Shown: piece after piece, positions 32,779-44,405 of the stretch
Numbering within the stretch: the stretch's first letter is position 1
Layout: each line of letters opens with the position of its first letter
NCBI GenBank assembly: GCA_028023455.1
Contig: JAQFVV010000555.1
Coordinates: 186,001 to 250,000, forward strand
DNA length: 64,000 bases
DNA from: Epiperipatus broadwayi
Taxonomy: Eukaryota; Onychophora; Udeonychophora; Euonychophora; Peripatidae
Direction of reading: 5' to 3'
Notes under the pieces: generated by a model
Databases searched by the model: none
The model's input: the letters and a program-made list of their open reading frames with translations, nothing else
Told to the model about the DNA's origin: nothing
Program-made: the position numbers and the translations under genes

Positions 32779-32902
32779 TACAATTTATCCAAATAAACAT
32801 GCTCTGAAGAAGACTGCAGGTCACTCGAAATGCCAGTGTATATATATGTACAAATAAAGACTTTTGCTAAAAAAGTGTTTGAAGCAGTTTGGATAAATTG
32901 TA
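32779..32902 (+). ncRNA. Hammerhead-like relic in a 124-bp inverted-repeat-bounded segment
   Basis: TACAATTTATCCAAA (32779-32793) and its perfect complement (32888-32902) bound a segment containing CTGAAGA (32804-32810) and, 16 bases on, GAAA (32827-32830). This is the spacing of a hammerhead core (CUGANGA, stem II, GAAA). No clear cleavage triplet or stem I is visible, so it is probably a decayed copy. AATAAAG occurs at 32853. Confidence 0.35.
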
Positions 32903-33879
32903 CTTAATTAATAATATTATTAATATTATTTTTATATTTAGATAATAAACATAATCATAATTATATCCAATGTTTAACAATTCATTACAATAAATTTCAA
33001 TATTTTTGTTTTTTTTCCGATGCATGTTTACAAAGATTATCATTTTTAAATAAGAAAGATTTCAAACCTGCCATTTTATGTAACATTGGTACTTTTTATT
33101 CATATAAAATATATTCTCCTTTAGCCTGATTCTTATGAGAGGTTTTGTGGATGATTGACATCACTCTAATTTCGTCATTTTTAATGCTACAATAGACATT
33201 ATAGACTCATTAGCTAGGTTTTTAAAAGTTCTGTAAGTTGCTGCCCTCTCTTGAATTATTTTACAAGTAAAAAAATCAATAAAACTGTCAGTAAAGTTAA
33301 CAAAGAAGAAAGCTTGATGGTGATTGGTTCTCAGCTGTCAAAGACATTCTGATTGGCTGGCAAGGACAAAGAAACTTCCTAATCAAAGAAAAATGCTAAG
33401 ATTTTCAATTCAAAAATGATAAACAAATATTTTAGACCATTATAAAAGTATGTTTTGACCAATTATGAATTATTTTAGTAAAATAATGCTAAAAGTAAAA
33501 TGATTTCAAAAAAAAATTTAAGATTTTAATAAAAATATTTAAGATTTTAGCAAAAAAAATATTTACTTTTCCGTAACGTAAAACTGAAAAAAAAATATTG
33601 TGTGTTTTTAATTCATTACTAATTTTTGCTTTTAAATTTGCTGCTATTGAATATTTTTATAATAAATAAATATAAATTTATTTTTGAAAATCTTTCGTTG
33701 ATCCTCATAACCTGACAAATTATTAATATACTTTTTACAAATGAATCTAAAGTGAATTTAATTAATATTTAATATTAAAAGAATATATTTTGACAGATGA
33801 TTGTTTGTGTCTTGGCCAATTAAAAGTTGACTTTTTTTCTACCTCACTTGTCCAATAACATAACAGCTGCTTAAAAGGT
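32903..33879. other. AT-rich non-coding stretch
   Basis: Probably includes the decayed 3' part of the Penelope-like element on the minus strand, but no coding frame is recognisable. Two TGATTGGYT words occur at 33321 and 33351. Confidence 0.45.
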
Positions 33880-34245
33880 TAAGAGTCATTTAGTAATCTA
33901 GGTTACCTTTGTTTCTAGTTATCTTGAGATCTAAAAATTGAACATTCATTGAATTTCCATCTGCTTTAATCCATTTTAAGCCTTTTATATTATTTAATTC
34001 ATTACACAAATCATTAATAGCATTTGCATTTTCACAAACAAAAACATCATCAATATATCGATTGTATAAAGTAATATATTTTTGAAAATATTTCTTTTTC
34101 AAAATATTTTCTTTATTTGTAGATATAACAAAATTATATATTTGGGCAACTGTAGGAATACCAATTGGTCAGCCATTATTCATTTTATAAAATTCATGAT
34201 TAAAAATTGCATAAATATTTTTATCAATAAACTTTAATGTAATTA
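33880..34245 (-). pseudogene. Penelope-like reverse transcriptase fragment
   Basis: The minus-strand frame runs from the repeat boundary at about 34245 to about 33890, with one internal TGA at 34169-34171. It encodes part of a reverse transcriptase: NHEFYKMNNG, then stop, then PIGIP. This matches the usual block of a short F-Y-Q/K-x-x-G...MG-P of Penelope-like elements. TLYNRYIDDVF follows (motif C, catalytic Asp pair), and then QFLDLKI, the FLDL block typical of Penelope-like RTs. Only ~120 residues of a normally ~700-residue protein remain. The N-terminal RT part is absent and no GIY-YIG endonuclease was found downstream. The upstream end abuts a repeat also found 456 bp away, and a hammerhead motif lies 110 bp upstream on the same strand. 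A related YIDD-type RT is the main alternative. Confidence 0.65.
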
Positions 34246-34286
34246 ACACAGGCAAAACTCTCCTTACAGTAGTGCCACTCAGTGCC
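34245..34286. repeat. Direct repeat, copy 1 (abuts RT fragment)
   Basis: Shares AACACAGGCAAAACTCTCC and AGTAGTGCCACTC with 34701-34742 in the same orientation, with about four differences in 42 bp. The repeats flank a 456-bp unit containing the hammerhead motif. A related sequence forms the arms of the palindromic element at 51358-51454. Confidence 0.85.
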
Positions 34287-34355
34287 AATCAGAGTAATCA
34301 CTGGATGCCAGAAGGCTTGTACATAAAATCCCCATCTAGATAATAGTCACCCAAT

Positions 34356-34400
34356 ATCCCCAGACTAGTTTCTGACTTGTGGCCTTCATCAGTGAGGACC
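34356..34400 (-). ncRNA. Hammerhead ribozyme-like motif (minimal, Penelope type)
   Basis: The minus strand has the complete conserved core: CTGATGA (34392-34386) and GAAA (34372-34369), with a GTC cleavage triplet (34365-34363). Stem I pairs 34393-34399 with 34562-side bases 34362-34356 over seven positions, including two G-T wobbles: TCCTCA before the core against TGGGGA after the triplet. Stem II is short: G84-C74, G83-T75 and C82-G76 (numbers after 343), with an A-A mismatch at its base and a five-base loop. Stem III is only A69-T64 and C68-G65 with two loop bases. Very short stem III is described for hammerheads of Penelope-like elements, which fits the adjacent RT on the same strand. Self-cleavage is predicted, not shown; weak stems II and III could mean low activity or a need for dimers. 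Confidence 0.6.
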
Positions 34401-34700
34401 TTTTTATCTGAGAGGACTGCACCTAGATCTTAGGATCTAATGCAATTCTCCAGCAGCCACCTTTTATCTCCACTAAACTAATAAACCATGAAAATAAAAT
34501 TGAAAACACAATAATATTTTCAATCTAAGATCAATAGCTTAGATAATCATATGAGTCTAAACTCAATTCAGTATCAATACATTTTGGTATTTTTGGGTTT
34601 TTAACAACAATAGCCACTACTATCCTCTTAGGTATGATTGTTGTTAAACCATTAAACATGACATGATCAGCATTTCTTATGCTAGCACATAAATGTTACT

Positions 34701-34742
34701 AACACAGGCAAAACTCTCCATAGAGTAGTGCCACTCTGTGCT
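34701..34742. repeat. Direct repeat, copy 2
   Basis: Same orientation as 34245-34286, offset 456 bp. Together with copy 1 it delimits a unit that holds one hammerhead motif, as expected for a pseudo-LTR or a tandem retrozyme-like unit. Confidence 0.85.
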
Positions 34743-37700
34743 CGTTGAGCAAATGCTAGGGTGCCAATTCTATTAAGGAATATAATAAATTAACAACTTT
34801 ATATTACTTTGAAGATTTTTCTACTTTTGCCTGACTTACAGTTTAGCCCAGTGGGGGGTTATAGAAAGTTAAGAATATACAGAATATAAATAAATAAAAG
34901 AAGAAATACTTTTGATGATTAAAATAAGATATATGCCTCATTTATAAATCAACAAAATGATATAAATCAATAAAGTTTCATTTATTCAAGCTAATAAACT
35001 ATAATTTACATTTGATCTCTTCCATCATCTAAATACACTCATAGATTAACTACAATATAACTTTAACAGAAAAGCATGATATTGAATAACTCCACTATCT
35101 AGCACATCTTAATCTAAATAGCTAATTAATATTAATTTGGAACTATGAAATCAGATCTCAGGGAATCTTTAATATGATGTGATTAAAGAAATTTTATTAT
35201 ACAAAAACTTAAAAGTATTGTAATAAAAATATAATGGAATGAACCGGATGAAGTTTCACTGGACGAGCAATTAGATACTGCAGGGAATAGGGTATCTTTT
35301 AATCTCACATCAATGTCTAAATTATAAACTGAGTATACAACATCTTTTATAAGTTTACCAAATGGTAAATAATTTCACATAATGTTTGAATCAAGAGAAC
35401 AATATTATCAGATTTAAGTATGTTTATTATCATATTTACAAAGTAGTGCATTTATGTTGTAATAGATATGTAGAATGTGGAAACTAGAATAGGAATACAC
35501 AGAAGAACAACTGGGGAGAAAGTTTTAAATAATAAATAAAGCATTTATTTCCTTTTGCTCTTAAAATAGATATAATTAGCTTGCATTGGGACTATTTGTC
35601 CTAATGCTTAAATTTACACATACATTTACTAATCTGGGTTTGATATATTTTATGTTAAACTTTTATCATTTATTGAATAACATTTATAAGACATGAATTA
35701 ACAAATAAAATAATGCCCTCATATCCCAACATCATATATATTTAGGCTATGAATTAACTCTAACATTTTTTTTTTATTAACAAACAACATTGGGTAATTA
35801 AATATCTTATTATGGGCCCAAATATATAACTACGAGAGAAATCACATTATCAATTATTGGTATAAAACAAATTAATAATTTTAGTTGTTAAGACCTTAGA
35901 TAGCTCAATCAAATAATTCCTTTAAAAATCTATACTTTTCACTCATTCAAAATAAACATAATCATTCTGATGAAATGATGATTTAAAGCTTTCCATAAAT
36001 TAATATGATATTATTCAAAATATTTAATTAGTGATGTATAAATTTAATAGTATTATACTCTCATGTCTGCAAGATTATTTGCACTACATGTGTGTCACAT
36101 CTTATGCTATAATTAAGACAAAGTCAATATATTTACATCTTGTCAGTTTACTTATGAATTACTAACTAAGTATCATAATATGGATAATGCCATGAACCAA
36201 CCAACAAATATAACACTATTTCTGCTTTAATATTCCATAAAGGATTTAATCTTATCATTTATTTAACCACCAACTACATTACACATAGCTATGATTCTAT
36301 GATAACACAAAAACAAACATTCAAGAAAAATTTAAGAACATTAGGAATAAACAAGCTTCTTGGCTAATAAATCTAATGACAAATAATGAATCCCCACCTA
36401 ACCTTAAGGTATACTATTGGTGTAGAACTCAGTCTCACCACTAGAATAAAGGGAAAATATACTACTCAACTTCATAAAATATCATTTTTATAATGCATAC
36501 ATACACAATTTAGGAATATTCTTTACTCATGGCAAATACTTTTAGATATATTAAGGGGGGGGGGATTCTCAATCCCAATGAGCATAGACAATATCCCTAA
36601 TAACTTTCTTTTTCACAGCTACTTTATACATTCCATTCTATACATTGGAAAATAAATAAACATACACAGATAGGTCACTAATTCCTTTCAATTATTTTAG
36701 CATATGACATTATCCAAAATTCATGGAGAGAAAAACAGTCATAAAACTGAATATTTACTAATTATATGAAATAAATGCATAAGACAGATATACATATGTA
36801 TAAATAAGAGCATGAAAATAGCTTCAAATTATATAATATGCAGAATATTACGGTAAAGTGAATGGTAAACTGAAATTTAAACTTTTAGTTTGTGACAAAA
36901 AAAAAACATTAGCTTGCCATAAACTTTATAAATTAGCACAGATATAATTATTTTGGTCTGTTGCTAATTAATTTTTCACATAAATGTACAATTCCCTCAG
37001 CAATAATATTTTTCTTTTATAATTAGTCCACATACTGAGGAGAACAAGAAATATATAATTACTTTCCTTCTACTCACCTTAAAAGACTCATACATTAAAG
37101 AAACACTAGTCATTAATTAATTACTTGTAAGCCACACATTCATGTCCTTAATATATAATTTTATAAGCATAAATAATAAGCACAATTATTAAAATGGAGT
37201 AGTTAAAATATAGCACAATAAATTATATATTCATCCTCTCATTTTAAACTTAACTTTTATATAATTAGAAGAGAATTGAAACTAAGAGTCTGTGGTAGGT
37301 TTTGTTAAACAGTCGTGTGTAAATTTCCTTAAAAAATTATATAGCTCACAAAATTTCCTTAAAAGATTATAAAGTTCACACAATTTCATTTTTTCCCCTT
37401 AATAATAAAAGAAGACATAGGCAAAAAAAGTAGATTTAACTTATAATCATATAAATACATTTTAATCAATAGGGTTAATTTAACATTTAAATGCGTGGAA
37501 AGTGAAGAAAATATACTTATGAATAAATTAGCCTGACATCCTTGCTTAAAGCTGTCTGGTAGCTAGAATTCCCATACTGAATTTTATAAAATAATAATAT
37601 TTAAAAATTTTCACTTTAGAGTTTAACCAACTTGATTTCTGGAAGAGATTGGAAAAACCATGTACATAGAAAAAGTACCAGAAGCAGAATCAATAATTTA

Positions 37701-38339
37701 AGGGATAATAATGAATGAATGAATGAATAATTTCTATTACTGACTATCTCTTAAATACATCTCCTTTTTATCAATCAAGTGATCACCTTATCCTCCAAAG
37801 ATTGGTTCCATACTTTGCACTCAGTTAATTAAGCGATAAATATTCAAGAAATCTTTTCTTGACAAAAAAATAATTTTGATTTTCTAAATTAAATGAAACT
37901 GAATAAAACAAATAAAAAATATTTTTAACATTATTAAAATAAATAAATATTATTTATGTATTAAATAATGTATTTGATGTCACAATTTAGTTTGTCAAAT
38001 GATTTACTAATTCAGATATCCATTAATCACTCAAAATATATTTACACCTATTATCAGAGATATTTGCTGTAATTTTAAGTGTTTTCTTATAAAATATAAA
38101 ATTCCATACTGTAATTAAGTTTAAAAATGAAATTGGAAGATGATACAGACATACATGCATACACATGTCTTGACTGATTATAAAAATAACTGAAGCATTA
38201 ATTAAAGATAAAATTCAACTCCTCATCCTTCAAAAAATTTCCAAGTTTTAGTTTGCAAAAAAAGGCAGCTCCATCCCTGAAGTGCTCTTTTTTTCAGAAC
38301 CATAATTGTTCAAATCAGAAAAAAAAGACAGCACTAATA
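34743..38339. other. Long AT-rich non-coding stretch
   Basis: No gene, exon or repeat family recognised over 3.6 kb. It contains G-runs at 34853-34858 and 36555-36563 and a short ATGA repeat at 37709-37728. The extreme upstream part of the next LINE relic may begin at about 38230. Confidence 0.5.
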
Positions 38340-39950
38340 GTGGTTCATTTCGATATTGAGATGGCTTTTGAGTCAGTTTCTATAGACAAGCTGTTAAAAG
38401 TAATTGAACAATAAAGTGTTCCTTCATCACTTAGATGCATTCTGGCTAATCTACTTTATAATAGATCTATCCATATCACAATAAATGGCATTCCGCACAG
38501 CTTTATACCACATGAATCACCACTGAGCTCATTTTTATTTATTTCATATATTAATTCTTTGGTAGTGGAAATTGAGAACAAATTGCCATCAGTAGTTCTA
38601 ACTCACATTAAGCTCCCTATATACCACATATGCTTTATGGATGACATAGTGGTTTTCCTTCCTTCCAAAAAGTTTATACCCATGCTATTAGATATCCTAA
38701 ATAAATACACACTTAATTACTCACTAAAGTTCAATTCTACCAAAATGGTAATATGGAATATCCTCACTGATAATCCTAATATTTCACTAACCAAATACTT
38801 TCCACATTTTTTTTCGGAATTCCTTTTCACCTACCTTGCAGTCAATGTAAGAAATCTGGCCATACAAAATCAACTAATGTAATCTAATAACTAAAATAAT
38901 TAACTCACATACTACGACATATTTTTCAATATACAGTAAGATCCCATGCATCAACATGATAATATTACCAAAAATCAACTATTACATGGCAGTCATTGGT
39001 TTTTCCAAAGAGTACATCAGGAAAATCAATTCATTATTTATCAAATTGATCTGAAATAAAAAGGCCATCTCAATGAGCATCAATAACCTACAAAAATACA
39101 CAAAATACAGTGGCCTGTTATTGCATTCAATCACTATCTTCTATTATCAAAAATGCATAATACATTAATAAAAATCACCAGAAACTTCTCTTATTTTCAA
39201 CCATATTTACAAATAAAACAAACTGATAATCCTCCACTATTAAAAACAAGTTCATGAAACACCTAATACAACATATCAGGAAAAATCAGTCAACATGCAT
39301 TGAATTAAACACAAAGATTGATTATTTGTCTGCTCATCAAATTCTTATCAATATGGTTGCTCAATTACATCCAAATAGTTTTCTCAATATAAACGATAAA
39401 GCACTAAATGCAAAATATAAATACAGGCATCTAGAACCTAAATACCTGGATTTTATGATTAAAGTCAACCTAGAAGTTTTACTCACAAAAAAAATTCTTG
39501 CTAGAAAAGTCAGATTATCAAAAATTGACTCTTTTCTCTCTCTCTGTAATAGAGAAAAAAAAAACAATGAATCATTTTCTACTGAATTGCTCCTCTCTTA
39601 CAAAATATACACAAATCATCACTGCAATATCACATAGCAATAATATCATCATCAAAACCTTAATTGACAGTATCTCAAAGAATTTCCCCCCAACAGTCAT
39701 GATATCAATCTACCTCATATTTACATTATGGTTTCAAAGATGCCACTTTATATTTAACCACACCTCTCACAAATATTAGTCAATAATTTAAAATAAATTA
39801 GAAAAAAATAAAACTAGGGACTGGCTCATTGCTCCAGCTGATATAGTGTCAGCCACCTGGAGTCTTTTAGAACTCTTGCACCTCTCAATAATAAATGCAA
39901 GTACTCAAGAGCATAGAAGAGTCAAAGAACAGCCCCTACAATTGATAGCA
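38340..39950 (+). mobile_element. Decayed LINE reverse transcriptase (not the RTE-like family)
   Basis: A series of plus-strand frames reads as a broken non-LTR reverse transcriptase. Motif A-like HFDIEMAFESV is at about 38346. A motif B remnant HESPLSSFLFISYINSL is at about 38512. Motif C FMDDIVVF is at about 38634-38657, inside an open frame at 38559-38882, and a thumb-like segment ending near 38780 follows. A second open frame (39254-39637) leads into a C-terminal Cys/His cluster: SLCNREKK, then by frameshift MNHFLLNCSSL (39540-39600). This resembles the C-x-C...H...C knuckle after RT in many LINEs. Stops and frameshifts occur throughout, including a TAA soon after motif A. Sequence does not match the 14.7-kb LINE, so it is a different and older clade that I cannot name. 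Confidence 0.65.
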
Positions 39951-40213
39951 TAAAATACAACTCATTTCTAAAAAACAATGAGTAGTTAGAACTCATTAAC
40001 AAAATAACGTATTAAATACATTTATAATCATGAAATGCATATGATTGTAACCTGCCATGTAACAGTGATTATCAATAATAGTTCAGACTATAATAAATAC
40101 TCAAATCTATGTAAACACCAAAAAAATGTTATAACAAATTGTAAAAACGAAATTGTGGATACCTCTCATGTAACCATAAATATATAAATAATAATGCTAA
40201 TACATCAACTTTA
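39951..40213. other. AT-rich spacer
   Basis: Nothing recognised; may include the LINE 3' tail. Confidence 0.4.
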
Positions 40214-40263
40214 AAACTAGTAGTAGTAGTAATAGTAGAAGTACTACTAGTAGTAGCAGCAGC

Positions 40264-40327
<64 letters not shown>

Positions 40328-40445
40328 TAGTAGTGGTAGTCATAGTAGTCATAGTGATTATTAGTAGTGGTAGTAGAAGTAGAAGTAGTAGTAGTAGTAG
40401 TGGTAGTGCTAGTGGTAGTGATACTACTAGCACTATCACTACCAC
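40214..40445. repeat. Compound (TAG)n trinucleotide array
   Basis: TAG/AGT units, pure in the middle (about 40262-40327), with variant units (AGC, TGG, CAT) on either side and inverted ACTACT tracts at the edges. Poly-Leu frames across it are artefacts. Confidence 0.95.
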
Positions 40446-42208
40446 AAACACTGCCACCATCACCAAATGACCTATAAACAAATGACTTGTAAATAGTGAA
40501 TAATGTTTATCATTAAATGTTCTATTGCCTTTTAGATTCCTTTAATCAATTTCAAAAATATATAATCAATTAAAAGAATTCAATAGTAGAACATGATAAT
40601 GAGCATGACAAGGTCATAATATTTTAAATGTTTTCCATTGAATTAACAACTAGTAATTTTCAATAAGGTATTGGAGGATATTAATTCTTTATTGATTATT
40701 ATCATGTTAGAAATTATGATATGTATCATTATAATTGGATTTTATTGATATAATTTATATAAAAAAATTCAGTCACATAAATAACCATGGTTAATTTATT
40801 TAATATTTCAGTTATTACATTTTTCATTGGAATAGCTACCACATTATATTTTAGTGGGTCACAAACCTATAGGCATAACATGTACATAAACAAAGCCATA
40901 CATATGTTTACTTTCAATATTTTATTAGTAATTTATAATATTATTTCACAAGCAAATCAGCATTCACTTTAAATCTTTAGCAACTGGTTATCTTTATCCT
41001 TTGGCAATACCATATATATTCATCATGCACATGCATATGTATATCAACATTAAATCTAGGCAAGGATTTTAAAATTCTCTTGTAAAATCTTTAGGACACC
41101 ATATCAAATAATAAATTCCAGTTTGCTGTTGTTTTAAAGTCTCTCAAAAGAATTAAGTTTTCTCTCAAGAATAGATATCTGGTTTTTATCTGCCCTATCA
41201 TATTTTTTTTCTCTAAAACATCCTTAAAATATATATACGGCATATTAAAATAAATACTTATTGTAATAATAATATTGTAAAAACGTAGCACCCATTACAG
41301 TGATCATTGCACATATAAGAACAAAATGATAATTCAATAAGAGAACCAATTCAATATCATGGGATTATATATTCTATTTTTTTTATTTATGTATTAATGA
41401 GGTCATCAATTTAAATTTTGTTTGTTATCATATACTCAAGCTTGTCGTTTTTATTTAAAAAAAAAACAACAAAAAACTATTTTGAGGTCATTTGTATTGT
41501 TCAGCATTTGTAAATAATATGTTTTCTTGGAATTTTAAGTTTTAAAACAGAAGCATTTTAAAAATAATATAATAACAGTGGCTTTCAAATTTCCTTTAAA
41601 ATAATAAAATACATTATGATTATTTTTAAAATAGTATTACAAACAATAATATTTTTGAATAGCAAACATTGTCCGTTAAAATATTCCCAATTTTAAAATC
41701 TTAAACAATAATCTTATATTATTCACCTATTAGAATTTGATGTTATTAGAAACATGCAGATAAATATAATATATTAAAAGCCATATATATATACATTTTT
41801 CTTAAATTGACAAATAACATTAGGTTGATTTATTAGATTGAATACAGAACATTTACTTATCATCCTACTTTATAAAAATAAAAAAAGATCATGAATAATT
41901 TGAAAAGATGAAAGGGAGACAAATTACAGATTGCTCTCTTTGAAATGTCAATTTAATAAGCTAAAATTAGTTAAGATATTATTTAATGATTTCAATATTC
42001 AACTTTATAAAATTAATAACCTCTAAAGTTATTTTTTTTATATTCAAAAAATTTCCAAGTTGATATTATACATATTTCCAGAATATTATGGTATATGGGT
42101 TTAAACCCTTCAATTATATTTCACTTAAACAAAATTAACTTTATTTCATTTTGTAGCTATATTTTATTTTATTTTATACAAAGCTATTAACATTTATATA
42201 AGTAATGT
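40446..42208. other. AT-rich non-coding stretch
   Basis: No gene or repeat family recognised. Confidence 0.5.
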
Positions 42209-42450
42209 TTAACGTGAAAACTAAAACCTTCAGCAGATACGCATTAAACATGTGACAGCCAATCAGATGTAATAATGACATCACATGGACCTCTCAATTC
42301 TCAAACACAAGTCAGAACTTGAGTCTGGCTTATTTAAATATAAATTTAGGCATAGAAAAAGGAGATCCATGTGATGTCATTATTACCTCTGATTGGCTGT
42401 CACATAAGCATGTTTAAAGCATATTTGCTGAAGGTTTAGCGTTCACGTTA
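42209..42450. mobile_element. MITE-like foldback element with TA flanks
   Basis: Arms of about 84-89 bp (42209-42292 and 42361-42449) are inverted copies. The outer ends read TA|ACGTGAA and TTCACGT|TA. Internal matches include GTGACAGCCAATCAGA/TCTGATTGGCTGTCAC and TAATGACATCACATGGA and its complement. The spacer is about 68 bp and there is no coding. A TA on both sides fits Tc1/mariner-type insertion, which duplicates TA. It is probably non-autonomous, with its transposase elsewhere. Confidence 0.8.
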
Positions 42451-43900
42451 TTACAATGTTATCTGTTTGCACTTAATAAATTTGATATATAAGTAATGTT
42501 TATAATAAAAATCAAATTTGAAATTATATTTATATAAAACAAAGATAAATGTTAGTAGTATGAAACACCAAGTTGTAGTCGAAATCTTATTATACAGCAT
42601 TGTAGCAATTGCAGGTTAAAAAACGACATTTTAATAATAATAGTAAAAACCTATAATCTAAATCTGCTTCTAATTATATTCACACATTTACTTTCTTATT
42701 ATAAAAGATTTATAAAATGGATTAACTTTTTTTTTTTTGACATTTAAAAATAAAATGCGTTATTATTATTATTATTATTATTATTTTTTTTGTTATTTAC
42801 GTTTGATTTCTTAATTTTTAGTTACGTTTGATTTCTTAATTTTAAAATACCTAGATAAGATTTTAATTTAATATACAGCTCTTAATTTATTTTAATCTTA
42901 TATGTTGTCTTAAAAAGCCGTTCTAAAAATAACTTTATAAAAATGTTTTTCTTAACTAACTTAATTGAATATTAAACAACATTTTATTAAAATCGAAACC
43001 CAATTTAACTTACCTTTATTAATGTATTGTAAATATAAACGTGAACTATAATTAAATAATATTTTATTTCAAACTAAATATAAAATGTGTTCTATACATT
43101 CCTTCATGCACAAATGTTGTCATATATGTTGGAGTTTTGTATATATTTGGCTTTTCTGATAATTAATTAATATACTTTATTCTAAAACAAATAATTTAAA
43201 CCGACTAAACCACTTGAAGCATTCATATCCCGTATAATATGCCCTACTAAGCTTTTATGTGTGGTACAAAACAAACACTAAACTAAATTTTTAAAATCTT
43301 AAGATATGTGGCATTGATCCGCCATTATTTTAATCAGAAACTATATTTATGATGCATTTGTTTATTTTATGTCATATAATCAAACTTGTGATTGTTTTGG
43401 AACTTATTGTTTTATCTAAAACTATAATTTAATTACTGAAAATAAATATACATAGGGGGGGGGTAAAATACAAATAAAAATATCCAACAACAAATAGTGT
43501 TTCAGGACAATTGGGGGAAAAAAATTATATTGTACAAATCAAATGTAGTTTAGCAACATACTTGATTTGTCAGAAAGTGTTATGATAAAAAAAAAGTTAA
43601 TTATATCATGAAACACAAATAATTTAAGAATTTTTTTTTTTTTGAAGAATTTTAAAGAAGGTTACAAAGCTGATCTATCTTATTTTTTATCCTCCCTCAA
43701 CTATATTCATTTCCATTTTCACTTCATGTTTTTTTATCTTATTAGACTACATTATTTTAAAGTGAGATTTATATGAGTACCCCCTGTTTTTCTTTTGATG
43801 GAGTTATGGACTGAACTCAACTGGAAATGAATCTCTATTGGAGATGACACATAGTTTAACTCACCAGATTTTATCCTGCTCCCTTTTTGACACTTATAGG
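42451..43900. other. AT-rich non-coding stretch
   Basis: Holds a short (TTA)n run near 42761-42784, a duplicated TTACGTTTGATTTCTTAATTTT unit near 42800-42845, and a G9 run near 43455. No gene recognised. Confidence 0.5.
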
Positions 43901-44117
43901 ATTTTTTGAAGGTCTAAATGAAATAGTAGAGTGTCAACCATTCTATATGCACCATCTCCTGTGTCTCAGTTAGTTGTAAAGTAACCCAGTAATTGTTTTA
44001 GAACACTCACCTGGGTATACCTTCATCAAAATTAATAATCATATTCATATTTTTGATGTTATCTTTCTTTTCTTTCTTGTTTCAACTATAACCCCTGTCT
44101 ATCTTTCAAGTGGCATA

Positions 44118-44405
44118 TTAACTAGGTATAGTAATTACATGGTCAGTTGGATTGTCTAAAAAGGGCTTCAAAATGTGTGCATTATATGTTTCACTAATCT
44201 CATCTTTTATATTTATCCAGTACACATTTGGACTGGACTCTTTCACAATAGTGAATGGTACTGCATAGGAGTAGTAAAATATATGGTATTTCTTCTCCTG
44301 TTGCTTATTCAAATGAGGTGGTTTTATAAAAACCTTATCTCCTATCTTAAAATTATATGGATTTTTTTTTCTGCTATTATTCCATTGCTCAGCCCTATCC
44401 ATGAA
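44118..44405 (-). pseudogene. LTR retrotransposon integrase C-terminal fragment
   Basis: The minus-strand product of 94 residues begins DRAEQWNNSRKKNPYNFKIG and has FKIGDKVFIKPPHL, then PFTIVKE, NVYWI and AHILKPF. The order of basic helix, F-K-x-GD-V-x-x-K, a (G)PF-x-I turn, N-x-Y-x-I and LKP is that of the integrase C-terminal DNA-binding fold of Ty3/gypsy-like elements. Just upstream, in another frame, KEIYKEG reads like the helix preceding this block, so one frameshift separates them near 44405. The Met at 44402 is not a true start. No integrase catalytic core (D-D-E) was found. Confidence 0.6.

Noticed and set aside
32804-32830. Functional hammerhead ribozyme on the plus strand
   Set aside because: Core words are present but no cleavage triplet or stem I pairing was found, so it is listed only as a relic.
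40197-40481. 94-codon poly-Leu/Val frame, and similar frames at 52702-53051 and 8611-8841
   Set aside because: Translation of trinucleotide microsatellites, with no sign of coding.
43780-44117. 3' LTR of the 44-46 kb element
   Set aside because: No matching copy could be found upstream at 46.2-46.9 kb and no clear TG...CA ends were visible.
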